Source: Rhabdothermincola sediminis (GTDB lineage: Bacteria > Actinomycetota > Acidimicrobiia > Acidimicrobiales > Acidimicrobilacustridaceae). From it: a stretch of 64,000 nt of DNA. A program made the position numbers and the translations under genes. The notes beneath the pieces were generated by a model. It was not told where the DNA came from, did no database searches, and saw only the letters and a list, made by a program, of their open reading frames with translations. Positions within the stretch are counted from its first letter, which is position 1. Every line of letters starts with the position of its first letter. Location of the stretch: the NCBI RefSeq assembly GCF_014805525.1, contig NZ_JACFSZ010000004.1, positions 62,001 through 126,000 on the forward strand, given 5' to 3'. Positions 57,072 to 64,000 of this stretch are shown in pieces.

Positions 57072-58139
57072 GTGAGCGGCACGGTCGACTGGGCGCTGGC
57101 CGAACGGGTGGCCGTGCGTGCAGCCGGCCGGGAGCCGTTCGCCGAGAGCTACCACTACGCGTCGCTGGAGCCGGACTTCACGGAGTTCACCGCTCGGGCC
57201 GAGGACCTGGTCGAGCAGGCGACGGGGTTGCGGTCCCTCAACGGTGATGCCCGCGGGCGGGTCACCGACCGCGCCGGATGGGTGCGCGCCAACATCGCCT
57301 CTTTCCAGCGGCTCCTGCGCCCGCTCATCCAGCGGTTCGGCGAGCGGATGGCGGCGAGCCCCTTCGCGCCGATCACCCGAGCGGTCGCGGGAGCCGAGGT
57401 CGGGGTGATGCTCGGCTGGATGTCGAACCGGGTGCTCGGTCAGTACGACCTGCTCATCATCGAAGAGGAGTCACCCCACGACCAGGACCTCGTCTACTAC
57501 GTCGGGCCGAACGTCCTGGCGCTGGAGAAGATGTACGCCTTTCCTCCCCGGGAGTTCCGTTTGTGGATCGCGCTGCACGAGGTGACCCACCGGGCGCAGT
57601 TCACGGGCATCCCCTGGATGCGTGAGCACTTCCTCGGGCTCGTGGAGCAGATGCTCGAGTCGGTGGATCCGGACCCCAAGCGCTTCCTGGCGGCGATCGA
57701 CCGGGCCGTGGCTGCTGTCCGTCGAGGCGAGAACCCGTTGTCGGACGGTGGGGTCGTGGCGCTGGTGGCCTCCCCGGAGCAGCGGGCGGTACTCGATCAG
57801 TTGAGCGGGCTCATGAGCCTGCTCGAGGGCCACGGCGACATCACGATGGACCGGGCCGGTGCCGATCTCGTGCCGAGCGCCGGCCGGTTCTCCAGCGTGC
57901 TGCGCAAGCGCCGCCAGTCGGCCCAGGGCCTGGCCAGGCTCCTGCAGCAACTCGTGGGCCTCGAGGCGAAGTTGGCCCAGTACGAGCAGGGGGAGCGGTT
58001 CATCGAGGAGGTCGAGCGGGCGGGTGGGCCGTCCCTCCTCGAGCTGGCGTGGGAGCGGTCGGAGAACCTGCCGAGCATCGCCGAGATCCGCGAGCCTGCG
58101 ACCTGGATCGCTCGGGTGGCACCGGCCCGCGTCGCTTGA
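57072..58139 (+). CDS. DUF2342 zinc-dependent metalloprotease-like protein
   Basis: 355 residues of the actinobacterial DUF2342 family (sometimes called coenzyme F420 biosynthesis-associated). HEVTH (in WIALHEVTHRAQF) is the metal site, and the family segments EAGVM-like VAGAEVGVMLGWMSNRVLGQ, VGPNVLALEKMYAF and LMSLLEGHGD are intact. GTG start at 57072. It precedes tilS by ten bases and is the conserved neighbour of tilS-hpt-ftsH-folE. Confidence 0.9.
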   Translation: MSGTVDWALAERVAVRAAGREPFAESYHYASLEPDFTEFTARAEDLVEQATGLRSLNGDARGRVTDRAGWVRANIASFQRLLRPLIQRFGERMAASPFAPITRAVAGAEVGVMLGWMSNRVLGQYDLLIIEEESPHDQDLVYYVGPNVLALEKMYAFPPREFRLWIALHEVTHRAQFTGIPWMREHFLGLVEQMLESVDPDPKRFLAAIDRAVAAVRRGENPLSDGGVVALVASPEQRAVLDQLSGLMSLLEGHGDITMDRAGADLVPSAGRFSSVLRKRRQSAQGLARLLQQLVGLEAKLAQYEQGERFIEEVERAGGPSLLELAWERSENLPSIAEIREPATWIARVAPARVA

Positions 58140-58149
58140 GCGTGGGGAG

Positions 58150-59046
58150 ATGGAGGGCGGGCTCGCCACCGAGCTGCTCGCCAGGTGTACGTTCCCGCCC
58201 CCCGGCACGCCCGTCGTGTGCGCCGTCTCGGGCGGCGCGGACTCGCTGTGCCTGCTCGTCCTCGCGGTGGAGGCGGGCTGCGTGGTCACCGCCGTCCACG
58301 TCGACCACGGGCTACGGGAAGGCTCCGAGGGCGAGGCCCGGGTGGTCGAGGCGGCCGCCAGGCGGCTCGGCGCGTCCTTCCGCGCCGAGCGGGTGACCGT
58401 CGAGCCCGGCCCGAACCTCGAGGCCCGCGCCCGAGCGGCGCGCCACGCCGTGCTACCACCCGGCGCCTTGCTGGGACACACGGCCGATGACCAGGCCGAG
58501 ACCGTGCTGTTGAACCTGCTGCGCGGTGCCGGGCTCGATGGTTTGGCGGGGATGCGCCGTGACGGGAGGCGACCGCTGCTGGACCTGCGGCGGTGGGAGA
58601 CCCGTGCGCTGTGCGACGAGCTGGGACTCGAGGTGGTGGACGATCCGAGCAACCGCGACCCGTCGCTGCGGCGCAACCGGGTGCGCAACGAGCTCCTTCC
58701 GCTGCTCGGGGACATCGCGGGTCGGGACGTGGTGCCGATCATCGGCCGGCAGGCAGACGTGGTGCGTGCCGCGGCTGAGCTGCTCGACGAGCTGGCTGCC
58801 GCCGTCGACCCGACCGACGCCCGGGCGCTGGACGCCGCGCCTCCGGCGCTCGGCGCGATCGCGGTGCGCAACTGGCTCCGAGGTTGCTCACCTGACTGGC
58901 ATCCCCCGCCTCTGGCGACCGTGGAGCGCGTGCTCGCGGTGGCCAGAGGCGAGGCGACGGGTACCGAGGTCGGCGGCGGCTGGCGCGTCGACCGCAGCGG
59001 TCAGCGCCTCCGACTCCACCGGGCGAGCACGGGCGTCGAGCGGTAG
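58150..59046 (+). CDS. tilS: tRNA(Ile)-lysidine synthetase
   Basis: 298 residues, N-type ATP pyrophosphatase. PP-loop [48 protein letters not shown] and the [20 protein letters not shown] region. It is short: most of the C-terminal TilS domain is missing, as in other actinobacteria. Makes lysidine at C34 so that the AUA anticodon is read correctly. Confidence 0.93.
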   Translation: MEGGLATELLARCTFPPPGTPVVCAVSGGADSLCLLVLAVEAGCVVTAVHVDHGLREGSEGEARVVEAAARRLGASFRAERVTVEPGPNLEARARAARHAVLPPGALLGHTADDQAETVLLNLLRGAGLDGLAGMRRDGRRPLLDLRRWETRALCDELGLEVVDDPSNRDPSLRRNRVRNELLPLLGDIAGRDVVPIIGRQADVVRAAAELLDELAAAVDPTDARALDAAPPALGAIAVRNWLRGCSPDWHPPPLATVERVLAVARGEATGTEVGGGWRVDRSGQRLRLHRASTGVER

Positions 59047-59059
59047 GGTTCCGCTCGCC

Positions 59060-59626
59060 ATGGAGCCGAGCGATCCGGACCGTGAGAGCAGCGTGGATCC
59101 GCACCTCGGAGAGGTCATCGTGCCCGAAGCGGTCCTGCAGGCGCGGATCGCCGAGCTCGGTAAGGAGATCACCGCCGACTACGAGGGCCGGTCACCGCTG
59201 CTGGTCGGGGTGCTGAAGGGTGCCTTCATGTTCATGGCCGATCTGGCCCGCCGGATCGATCTGCCGGTGGAGTTCGACTTCATGGCCGTGTCCTCCTACG
59301 GCAGCGCCACCAAGACGAGTGGGGTGGTCCGCATCGTGAAGGACCTGGACCTTGACCTCTCTGGTCGGCACGTGGTGCTGGTCGAGGACATCGTCGACAG
59401 CGGTCTGACCCTCAACTACCTCGTCAAGAACCTCCAGGCACGCCATCCGGCGAGCCTCGAAGTCTGCGCACTGCTGCTGAAGGAGGGGCGGCAGAAGGTC
59501 GAGCCCGACCTGCGCTACATCGGGTTCCGGATCCCGGATCAGTTCGTCGTGGGCTACGGCCTCGACGTGGCCGAGCGCTACCGGAATCTGCCGGACGTGG
59601 TCGCGTACCACGGTGGCATCACCTGA
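59060..59626 (+). CDS. hpt: Hypoxanthine phosphoribosyltransferase
   Basis: 188 residues. PRPP loop [17 protein letters not shown], with [14 protein letters not shown] and the DFVVGYGLD-like [19 protein letters not shown] at the base-binding end. Salvages hypoxanthine and guanine. ATG at 59060, 13 bp after tilS. Confidence 0.94.
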   Translation: MEPSDPDRESSVDPHLGEVIVPEAVLQARIAELGKEITADYEGRSPLLVGVLKGAFMFMADLARRIDLPVEFDFMAVSSYGSATKTSGVVRIVKDLDLDLSGRHVVLVEDIVDSGLTLNYLVKNLQARHPASLEVCALLLKEGRQKVEPDLRYIGFRIPDQFVVGYGLDVAERYRNLPDVVAYHGGIT

Positions 59627-59683
59627 ACGGCGGGGACCGGGCGGAGGCGCCTGCCGGTCGGCCGCCGGTAGCCTTGGCGGGTC

Positions 59684-61621
59684 GTGAGGAAGCATCTGTC
59701 CCGCCCCGTCGTGGTGACGGCGATCGCGCTCGGCGCCGTGCTGGCCATCGCGCTGGTCGTCGTCCTTCGTGACGGCTCAGGCCCGGAACGGCTCGATCTG
59801 GGTGCGTTCGAGGCCAAGTTGGCGGACCAGCAGGTGGCCACGGCGACGATCAAGGATCGCGACAACGTGGTCTCCGGGAAGCTCACCGACGGCACCGGAT
59901 ACAAGGTCGTCTACCCGGCTGAATACGCGGACGAGCTGACCCAGCGTCTCATCGAGGCGGGCATCGAGACCGACGCCGACGCCCAATCCCGATCGGTGTG
60001 GGCCGATGTGGCCCTGCAACTGTTGCCGGTGATGCTGCTCATCGGGGTGTTCGGCTACCTGCTGCTGGGCATGCAGGGTGGGCGGCCCAACTTCGGCCGG
60101 GCTCGTACCCGCCGGCCGTCGAGAGACGCGCCTCGGGTCACCTTCGCCGACGTGGCCGGGGCCGACGAAGCCGTCGAGGAGCTCCGGGAGATTCGTGACT
60201 TCCTCGAGAACCCTGCCAAGTTTCACGCCATGGGGGCCACCATCCCGAAGGGCGTGCTGCTGTACGGGCCTCCGGGCACGGGCAAGACGCTCCTCGCTCG
60301 TGCCGTCGCCGGGGAGGCCGGGGTGCCGTTCTTCTCCATCTCCGGTTCCGACTTCGTGGAGATGTTCGTCGGGGTCGGCGCCAGCCGGGTACGGGACCTG
60401 TTCAACCAGGCCAGGAGTGCGGCGCCGGCCATCATCTTCGTCGACGAGATCGACGCGGTCGGTCGCCATCGGGGCGCGGGCTACGGCGGTGGTCACGACG
60501 AGCGGGAGCAGACCCTGAACCAGTTGCTGGTCGAGATGGACGGCTTCGACGCCGCCAGCGGGGTCATCCTCATCGCGGCCACGAATCGGCCGGACATCCT
60601 CGATCCGGCGCTGCTGCGCCCCGGCCGGTTCGACCGTCAGATCGTGGTCGATCGCCCTGATCTGGAAGGCCGGCGTGCCATCCTCGGGGTACACACGCAG
60701 GGCAAGCCCTTGGCGGAGGATGTGAACCTCGACATCATCGCCAGGCGAACCCCCGGGTTCACCGGCGCCGACTTGGCGAACACGGTCAACGAGGCCGCGA
60801 TCCTCTCCGCCCGCCGGGGGGAGAGCTGCATCACCATGGCCGACCTCGAGGAAGCCATCGATCGGGTGGTGGCAGGCCCGGAGCGCAAGACCCGGGTGAT
60901 GTCGGAGCGGGAGAAGCGGGTGATCGCCTATCACGAAGGTGGTCACGCGCTGGTCGGCCACGTGCTGCCCAACGCGGATCCGATCCACAAGGTGTCGATC
61001 ATCGCCCGCGGTCGGGCCCTGGGATGGACCCAGGCCCTGCCGGTCGAGGACAAGAACATCCGGTCCCGCTCGGAGCTGCGTGACGAGCTGGCGATGTTGA
61101 TGGGAGGCCGCACTGCCGAGGAGCTCATCTTCGGCGACCCCACCACGGGAGCGATGAACGACATCGAGCGGGCGACCCAGATCGCCCGGGCGATGGTCAC
61201 CCAGTACGGGATGAGCGACGCGCTCGGTCCGCAGCAGCTCGGGATGAGGACCACCGAGCCGTTCCTGGCGCGCGAGCACGGGCACGAGGTGAACTACAGC
61301 GACGCGATCGCGGCGGCGATCGACACGGAGGTGCGGCGGCTGCTGGACGAGGCCCATGACGAGGCGCGGGAGATCCTGACGTTGCACCGGGCCACCCTGG
61401 ACCGGCTGGCTGACGCCCTCGTCGAGCAGGAGACCTTGGGCGATGTCGAGCTCATGCGCATCTTCGCCGATCTCGACGCGCCCGGCACCGAGCACATGCT
61501 CCCGGCGGATGGTGTGAGGGGCGCGGGCAGTGCCATGGGCGACAGCCTCACCGCCGCCGAAGCCGAACCTGGCCCGACCGAGAACCCCGATGGGGGCCCA
61601 CCCCGCTTCCGCGACGCATGA
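59684..61621 (+). CDS. ftsH: ATP-dependent zinc metalloprotease FtsH
   Basis: 645 residues, membrane AAA protease. Two membrane helices (~8-27 and ~108-128) flank a small extracytoplasmic domain. Walker A GPPGTGKT near residue 197, Walker [12 protein letters not shown], the arginine-finger region RPGRFDRQI, and the zinc HEGGH near 416. The [14 protein letters not shown]-type helix is present as [19 protein letters not shown] start at 59684. Ends overlapping folE ATG. Confidence 0.96.
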   Translation: MRKHLSRPVVVTAIALGAVLAIALVVVLRDGSGPERLDLGAFEAKLADQQVATATIKDRDNVVSGKLTDGTGYKVVYPAEYADELTQRLIEAGIETDADAQSRSVWADVALQLLPVMLLIGVFGYLLLGMQGGRPNFGRARTRRPSRDAPRVTFADVAGADEAVEELREIRDFLENPAKFHAMGATIPKGVLLYGPPGTGKTLLARAVAGEAGVPFFSISGSDFVEMFVGVGASRVRDLFNQARSAAPAIIFVDEIDAVGRHRGAGYGGGHDEREQTLNQLLVEMDGFDAASGVILIAATNRPDILDPALLRPGRFDRQIVVDRPDLEGRRAILGVHTQGKPLAEDVNLDIIARRTPGFTGADLANTVNEAAILSARRGESCITMADLEEAIDRVVAGPERKTRVMSEREKRVIAYHEGGHALVGHVLPNADPIHKVSIIARGRALGWTQALPVEDKNIRSRSELRDELAMLMGGRTAEELIFGDPTTGAMNDIERATQIARAMVTQYGMSDALGPQQLGMRTTEPFLAREHGHEVNYSDAIAAAIDTEVRRLLDEAHDEAREILTLHRATLDRLADALVEQETLGDVELMRIFADLDAPGTEHMLPADGVRGAGSAMGDSLTAAEAEPGPTENPDGGPPRFRDA

Positions 61622-62238
61622 CCGAGCCCGACGTCACTCCGCCCTCCGCCACCACAGCGCTCCCGGCCGAGCCGGTCGACGGTCCGCGGATCGAGCGCGC
61701 GGTGCGCGAGATCCTGCTGGCGATCGGCGAGGATCCCGACCGCGACGGCCTCCGGGACACCCCCGCCCGTGTGGCTCGGCTGTACGCGGAGGTGTTCGCG
61801 GGCTTGCGGGAGGCACCCGATCACCATCTCAAGGTGGTGTTCGAGGCCGATCACGACGAGATGGTGATGGTGCGCGACATCGCCCTCACGTCGATGTGCG
61901 AGCACCATCTGGTGCCGTTCATCGGCAAGGCGCACGTGGCCTACATCCCCAACGACGATGGCCGGGTCACGGGTCTGTCGAAGCTGGCCCGCTTGGTCGA
62001 CGCGTACGCCAAGCGACCGCAGGTCCAGGAGCGGCTCACGACCCAGATCGCCGACGAGATCGAACGGACCCTCCAGCCGAAGGGAGTGCTGGTGGTCATC
62101 GAAGCGGAGCATCTCTGCATGTCGATGCGCGGGGTACGAAAGCCAGGGGCCACGACGGTCACCTCCGCGGTGCGGGGGCTGTTCCGCGACAACACGGCCA
62201 CGCGATTCGAGGCCATGCGCTTCATCGAGCGGGGCTGA
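61618..62238 (+). CDS. folE: GTP cyclohydrolase I
   Basis: 206 residues. First step of folate synthesis (GTP to 7,8-dihydroneopterin triphosphate). Zinc ligands are in [11 protein letters not shown] (Cys-x2-His) and the second Cys in [27 protein letters not shown]-type start and [20 protein letters not shown] are intact. ATG overlaps ftsH stop. Confidence 0.96.
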   Translation: MTEPDVTPPSATTALPAEPVDGPRIERAVREILLAIGEDPDRDGLRDTPARVARLYAEVFAGLREAPDHHLKVVFEADHDEMVMVRDIALTSMCEHHLVPFIGKAHVAYIPNDDGRVTGLSKLARLVDAYAKRPQVQERLTTQIADEIERTLQPKGVLVVIEAEHLCMSMRGVRKPGATTVTSAVRGLFRDNTATRFEAMRFIERG

Positions 62239-62289
62239 CGCCGGCGGCGAGCTCACCCTGGCCATCCGCTCCCGTTCTGGCAGGTCGCG

Positions 62290-62337
62290 TTCTGGCAGGC
62301 CGAACGCGTGCTGGAGCACGCGTTCGGCCTGCCAGAA
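62290..62337. repeat. 22-bp perfect palindrome between folE and folP
   Basis: 62290-62311 pairs perfectly with 62316-62337 around TGGA. CGTTCTGGCAGG also occurs just before it (62272-62283) as well as in its left arm (62288-62299). It may be a REP-like element or a stable RNA hairpin; no T-tract. Confidence 0.7.
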
Positions 62338-62389
62338 GCGAACGCGATGGGGGAACGGGCGTGGCGGAGCGGTCGGTAGTCTCCCGGAG

Positions 62390-63205
62390 GTGACCGGCGA
62401 GGAGCGTGTCCTGCCACTGGTGATGGGTGTGCTCAACGTGACCCCCGATTCGTTCAGCGACGGTGGGCGCTGGTGCGATCCGGACTCGGCCATCGCTCGC
62501 GGCCTCGAGCTGGTGGCCGAGGGCGCGTCGGTGGTGGACGTCGGTGGGGAGTCCACCCGCCCCGGGGCGAGGCCGGTGGACGCGCCGGAAGAGATCCGCC
62601 GGGTGGTCCCGGTGGTCGAGGCGCTGGCGCCCGTGGTGCGGGTCTCGATCGACACCCGCAAGGACGAGGTCGCCAGAGCGGCCGTGCGGGCAGGGGCGAC
62701 GCTGATCAACGACGTCTCCGCCTCCCTGTGGAGGACCGCCGCCGAGCTGGGCACGGGGTGGGTCGCGATGCACATGCAAGGAAGCCCCGAGACGATGCAG
62801 GAGGCCCCCACCTACACCGACGTGGTGGCCGAGGTCGCAACCTTCCTGGAGCAGCGCGCCGCGATGGCGGCGAGGGCAGGCGTGGAGGAGATCTGGCTCG
62901 ATCCCGGCTTCGGCTTCGGTAAGACCATGGTGCACAACCTCTCGCTGCTCCGGCACCTCGACCGGATCGTCGCCATAGGGTTGCCGGTGCTCGTCGGCCT
63001 GTCCCGCAAGGCCACCATCGGCCGCCTGCATGCCGCATCCGACCGGGGCGAGGTGCCGACCGAGTCCACCGCGCCGGTTCCCACCGACGATCGCCTCGAG
63101 GGCTCCATCGCCCTCGGCGTGTGGGCGATGACCCAGGGGGCACGGATGATCCGGGCCCATGACGTGCTGGCCGCCGTGCACTCGGCGAAAGTCGTGGCAG
63201 CATGA
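62390..63205 (+). CDS. folP: Dihydropteroate synthase
   Basis: 271 residues. Condenses p-aminobenzoate with the pterin diphosphate (sulfonamide target). GVLNVTPDSFSDGGRW, VDVGGESTRPGA, VSIDTRKDEVARAAVRAG, MHMQGSPETMQ and DPGFGFGKT, GLSRKATIG are the family blocks. TAGTCT seven bases before GTG at 62390 supports that start; a downstream GTG near 62417 is possible. ATG of the next gene overlaps its stop. Confidence 0.95.
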   Translation: MTGEERVLPLVMGVLNVTPDSFSDGGRWCDPDSAIARGLELVAEGASVVDVGGESTRPGARPVDAPEEIRRVVPVVEALAPVVRVSIDTRKDEVARAAVRAGATLINDVSASLWRTAAELGTGWVAMHMQGSPETMQEAPTYTDVVAEVATFLEQRAAMAARAGVEEIWLDPGFGFGKTMVHNLSLLRHLDRIVAIGLPVLVGLSRKATIGRLHAASDRGEVPTESTAPVPTDDRLEGSIALGVWAMTQGARMIRAHDVLAAVHSAKVVAA

Positions 63206-63711
63206 GAGGCGTGGCAACGAAGGGCAAGTGGGCCCAGGGCATCCGCCCTCGGAACTTCCACTGGATCATCAAGGACCGGCTCGCCGTGTGCGAGCGCCCC
63301 GGCGGTTACGGCGACAACCACCGGCGGGTGCGTCGGCAGGAGGAGATCATCTGGATCCGCGAGCAGTCCTTCACCACGGTGATCTCGCTGATCCCCGCGC
63401 CCCACAACCTGCACAACTACGACGAGCTCGGAGTGGCGTGGCGGCACCGGCCGTTCGCGGCGACCGACGACCCGCACGCGCTGCTCGCCAAGCTCTACCC
63501 GGAGCTCGAGGAGCTCATCGGCAGCAGCTCCAAGGTGCTGGTCCACCAGGAAGAGCTCGGTGACCGGGTGTGCGGTCTCGTCGCCGGGTTCCTGTTGTGG
63601 AACGGCCTGATCGACACCGGACCACGAGCCATCCAGGTGATTGAGCAGATCACCCAACGCCAGATGGGGCCGGTCGGTCGTGAGCTGGTCACCGTGGCGC
63701 TCGACCTCTAG
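63202..63711 (+). CDS. Phosphatase-fold protein with Cys-to-Gln active site (pseudophosphatase-like)
   Basis: 169 residues. The loop KVLVHQEELGDRVCG aligns with the dual-specificity phosphatase H-C-x5-R loop, but the nucleophilic Cys is Gln116 while Arg122 remains, so it should not hydrolyse phosphoesters. Before it comes HRPFAATDDPHALLAKLYPE, like the region holding the general acid. It sits inside the folate operon (ATGA overlap with folP) and is followed by folB 13 bp later. A role in folate synthesis is inferred from place only. Confidence 0.6.
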   Translation: MRGVATKGKWAQGIRPRNFHWIIKDRLAVCERPGGYGDNHRRVRRQEEIIWIREQSFTTVISLIPAPHNLHNYDELGVAWRHRPFAATDDPHALLAKLYPELEELIGSSSKVLVHQEELGDRVCGLVAGFLLWNGLIDTGPRAIQVIEQITQRQMGPVGRELVTVALDL

Positions 63712-63724
63712 CGTTCCCGCCGTC

Positions 63725-64000
63725 ATGGACATCTCCTCGAACCGCGGCGGTCGCAGTGGCGGGCGGCTGCCCGACACTCACCCGGTGCCGGACCGGATCG
63801 AGATCCGCGGGTTGCGAGCCCTTGGCGTGTGCGGGGTGCTCCCGGAGGAGCAGCAGCGCCCGCAACCCCTGGAGGTCGACTTGGTCATCGAGGCCGATCT
63901 CGCGGAGGCTGGGACCACCGACGACCTCGTCGACACGATCGACTACGCGGTGACGATCGAAGCGGTCGAGCGCGTGGTGGCGACGGAGCGGTTCCGGCTC
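63725..64000 (+). CDS. folB: Dihydroneopterin aldolase (partial, runs off right edge)
   Basis: First 92 codons. GVLPEEQQRPQPLEVDLVIE and DTIDYAVTIEAVERV match FolB, which makes 6-hydroxymethyl-dihydropterin upstream of folP. ATG at 63725 adds about 22 residues before the domain; GTG at codon 21 is an alternative. The catalytic Lys region lies beyond the window. Confidence 0.9.
   Translation, partial: MDISSNRGGRSGGRLPDTHPVPDRIEIRGLRALGVCGVLPEEQQRPQPLEVDLVIEADLAEAGTTDDLVDTIDYAVTIEAVERVVATERFRL

Overview
The window is GC-rich, densely packed bacterial chromosome. A WhiB regulator, a GlnE/GlnR-type nitrogen module, a mycothiol-type SigR/RsrA pair, frequent GTG/TTG starts and TANNNT boxes 6-8 nt before many start codons (leaderless transcripts) point to an actinobacterium. 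The gene content and order (three glutamine synthetases near glnE, a Tad pilus locus, MFS-tmk-holB, tilS-hpt-ftsH-folE-folP-folB) would suit the class Acidimicrobiia, but that assignment is an inference from gene content.

Layout. 1-1260: CcdA/TlpA thiol-disulfide pair on the minus strand. 1512-2316: a WhiB7-like regulator with a long leader holding a 58-codon upstream ORF and a strong hairpin. 2392-8430: acyl-ACP thioesterase, secreted serpin, DUF779 protein, aldo/keto reductase, then an iron-sulfur module (Mrp ATPase, SufR-like repressor, IscA-type carrier). 8471-13273: an accessory operon of a secreted Cys-rich protein, a lipoprotein, an adaptor protein, an ABC ATPase, an FtsX-like permease and a GNAT protein, behind a promoter whose spacer contains (CT)10. 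13315-16459: Tat lipoprotein, a shortened xanthine-dehydrogenase-like fusion, RidA and a small membrane protein.

16584-28944 is a nitrogen region: a GlnR-like regulator, two type I and one type II glutamine synthetases, the adenylyltransferase GlnE and glutamine-dependent NAD synthetase. It also holds remnants of a MNT/HEPN toxin-antitoxin pair and of a hemerythrin-like gene. 29247-35715: an RpoD-type sigma factor, HAD phosphatase, and a compact Tad/Flp pilus locus (TadZ, TadA, TadB, TadC, Flp pilin, TadE). 35754-50835: MrfA-like helicase, STAS/anti-sigma kinase pair, NhaA, acyl-CoA dehydrogenase, TopA with an unusual leader, MFS transporter, Tmk, HolB and a PAS-PAS-GAF-GGDEF-EAL protein.

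50993-53680: tRNA-Thr(CGT) whose 3' end recurs as a 61-bp repeat 1083 bp downstream, and again as a degenerate copy near 53650. The intervals hold a NYN-domain nuclease and the soluble half of an MprF-like protein, so this looks like a stacked, decayed tRNA island. 53697-64000: membrane glycosyltransferase-like protein, SigR/RsrA, a DUF2342 metalloprotease, TilS, Hpt, FtsH and the folate genes folE, folP, a catalytically dead phosphatase-like protein, and the start of folB at the window edge.

The most interesting accessory loci are the 8.5-12.6 kb secreted-protein/ABC operon, the whiB7 leader, the glnA2-glnII intergenic operator and the tRNA-Thr island. No CRISPR array, rRNA or intact transposase was seen.
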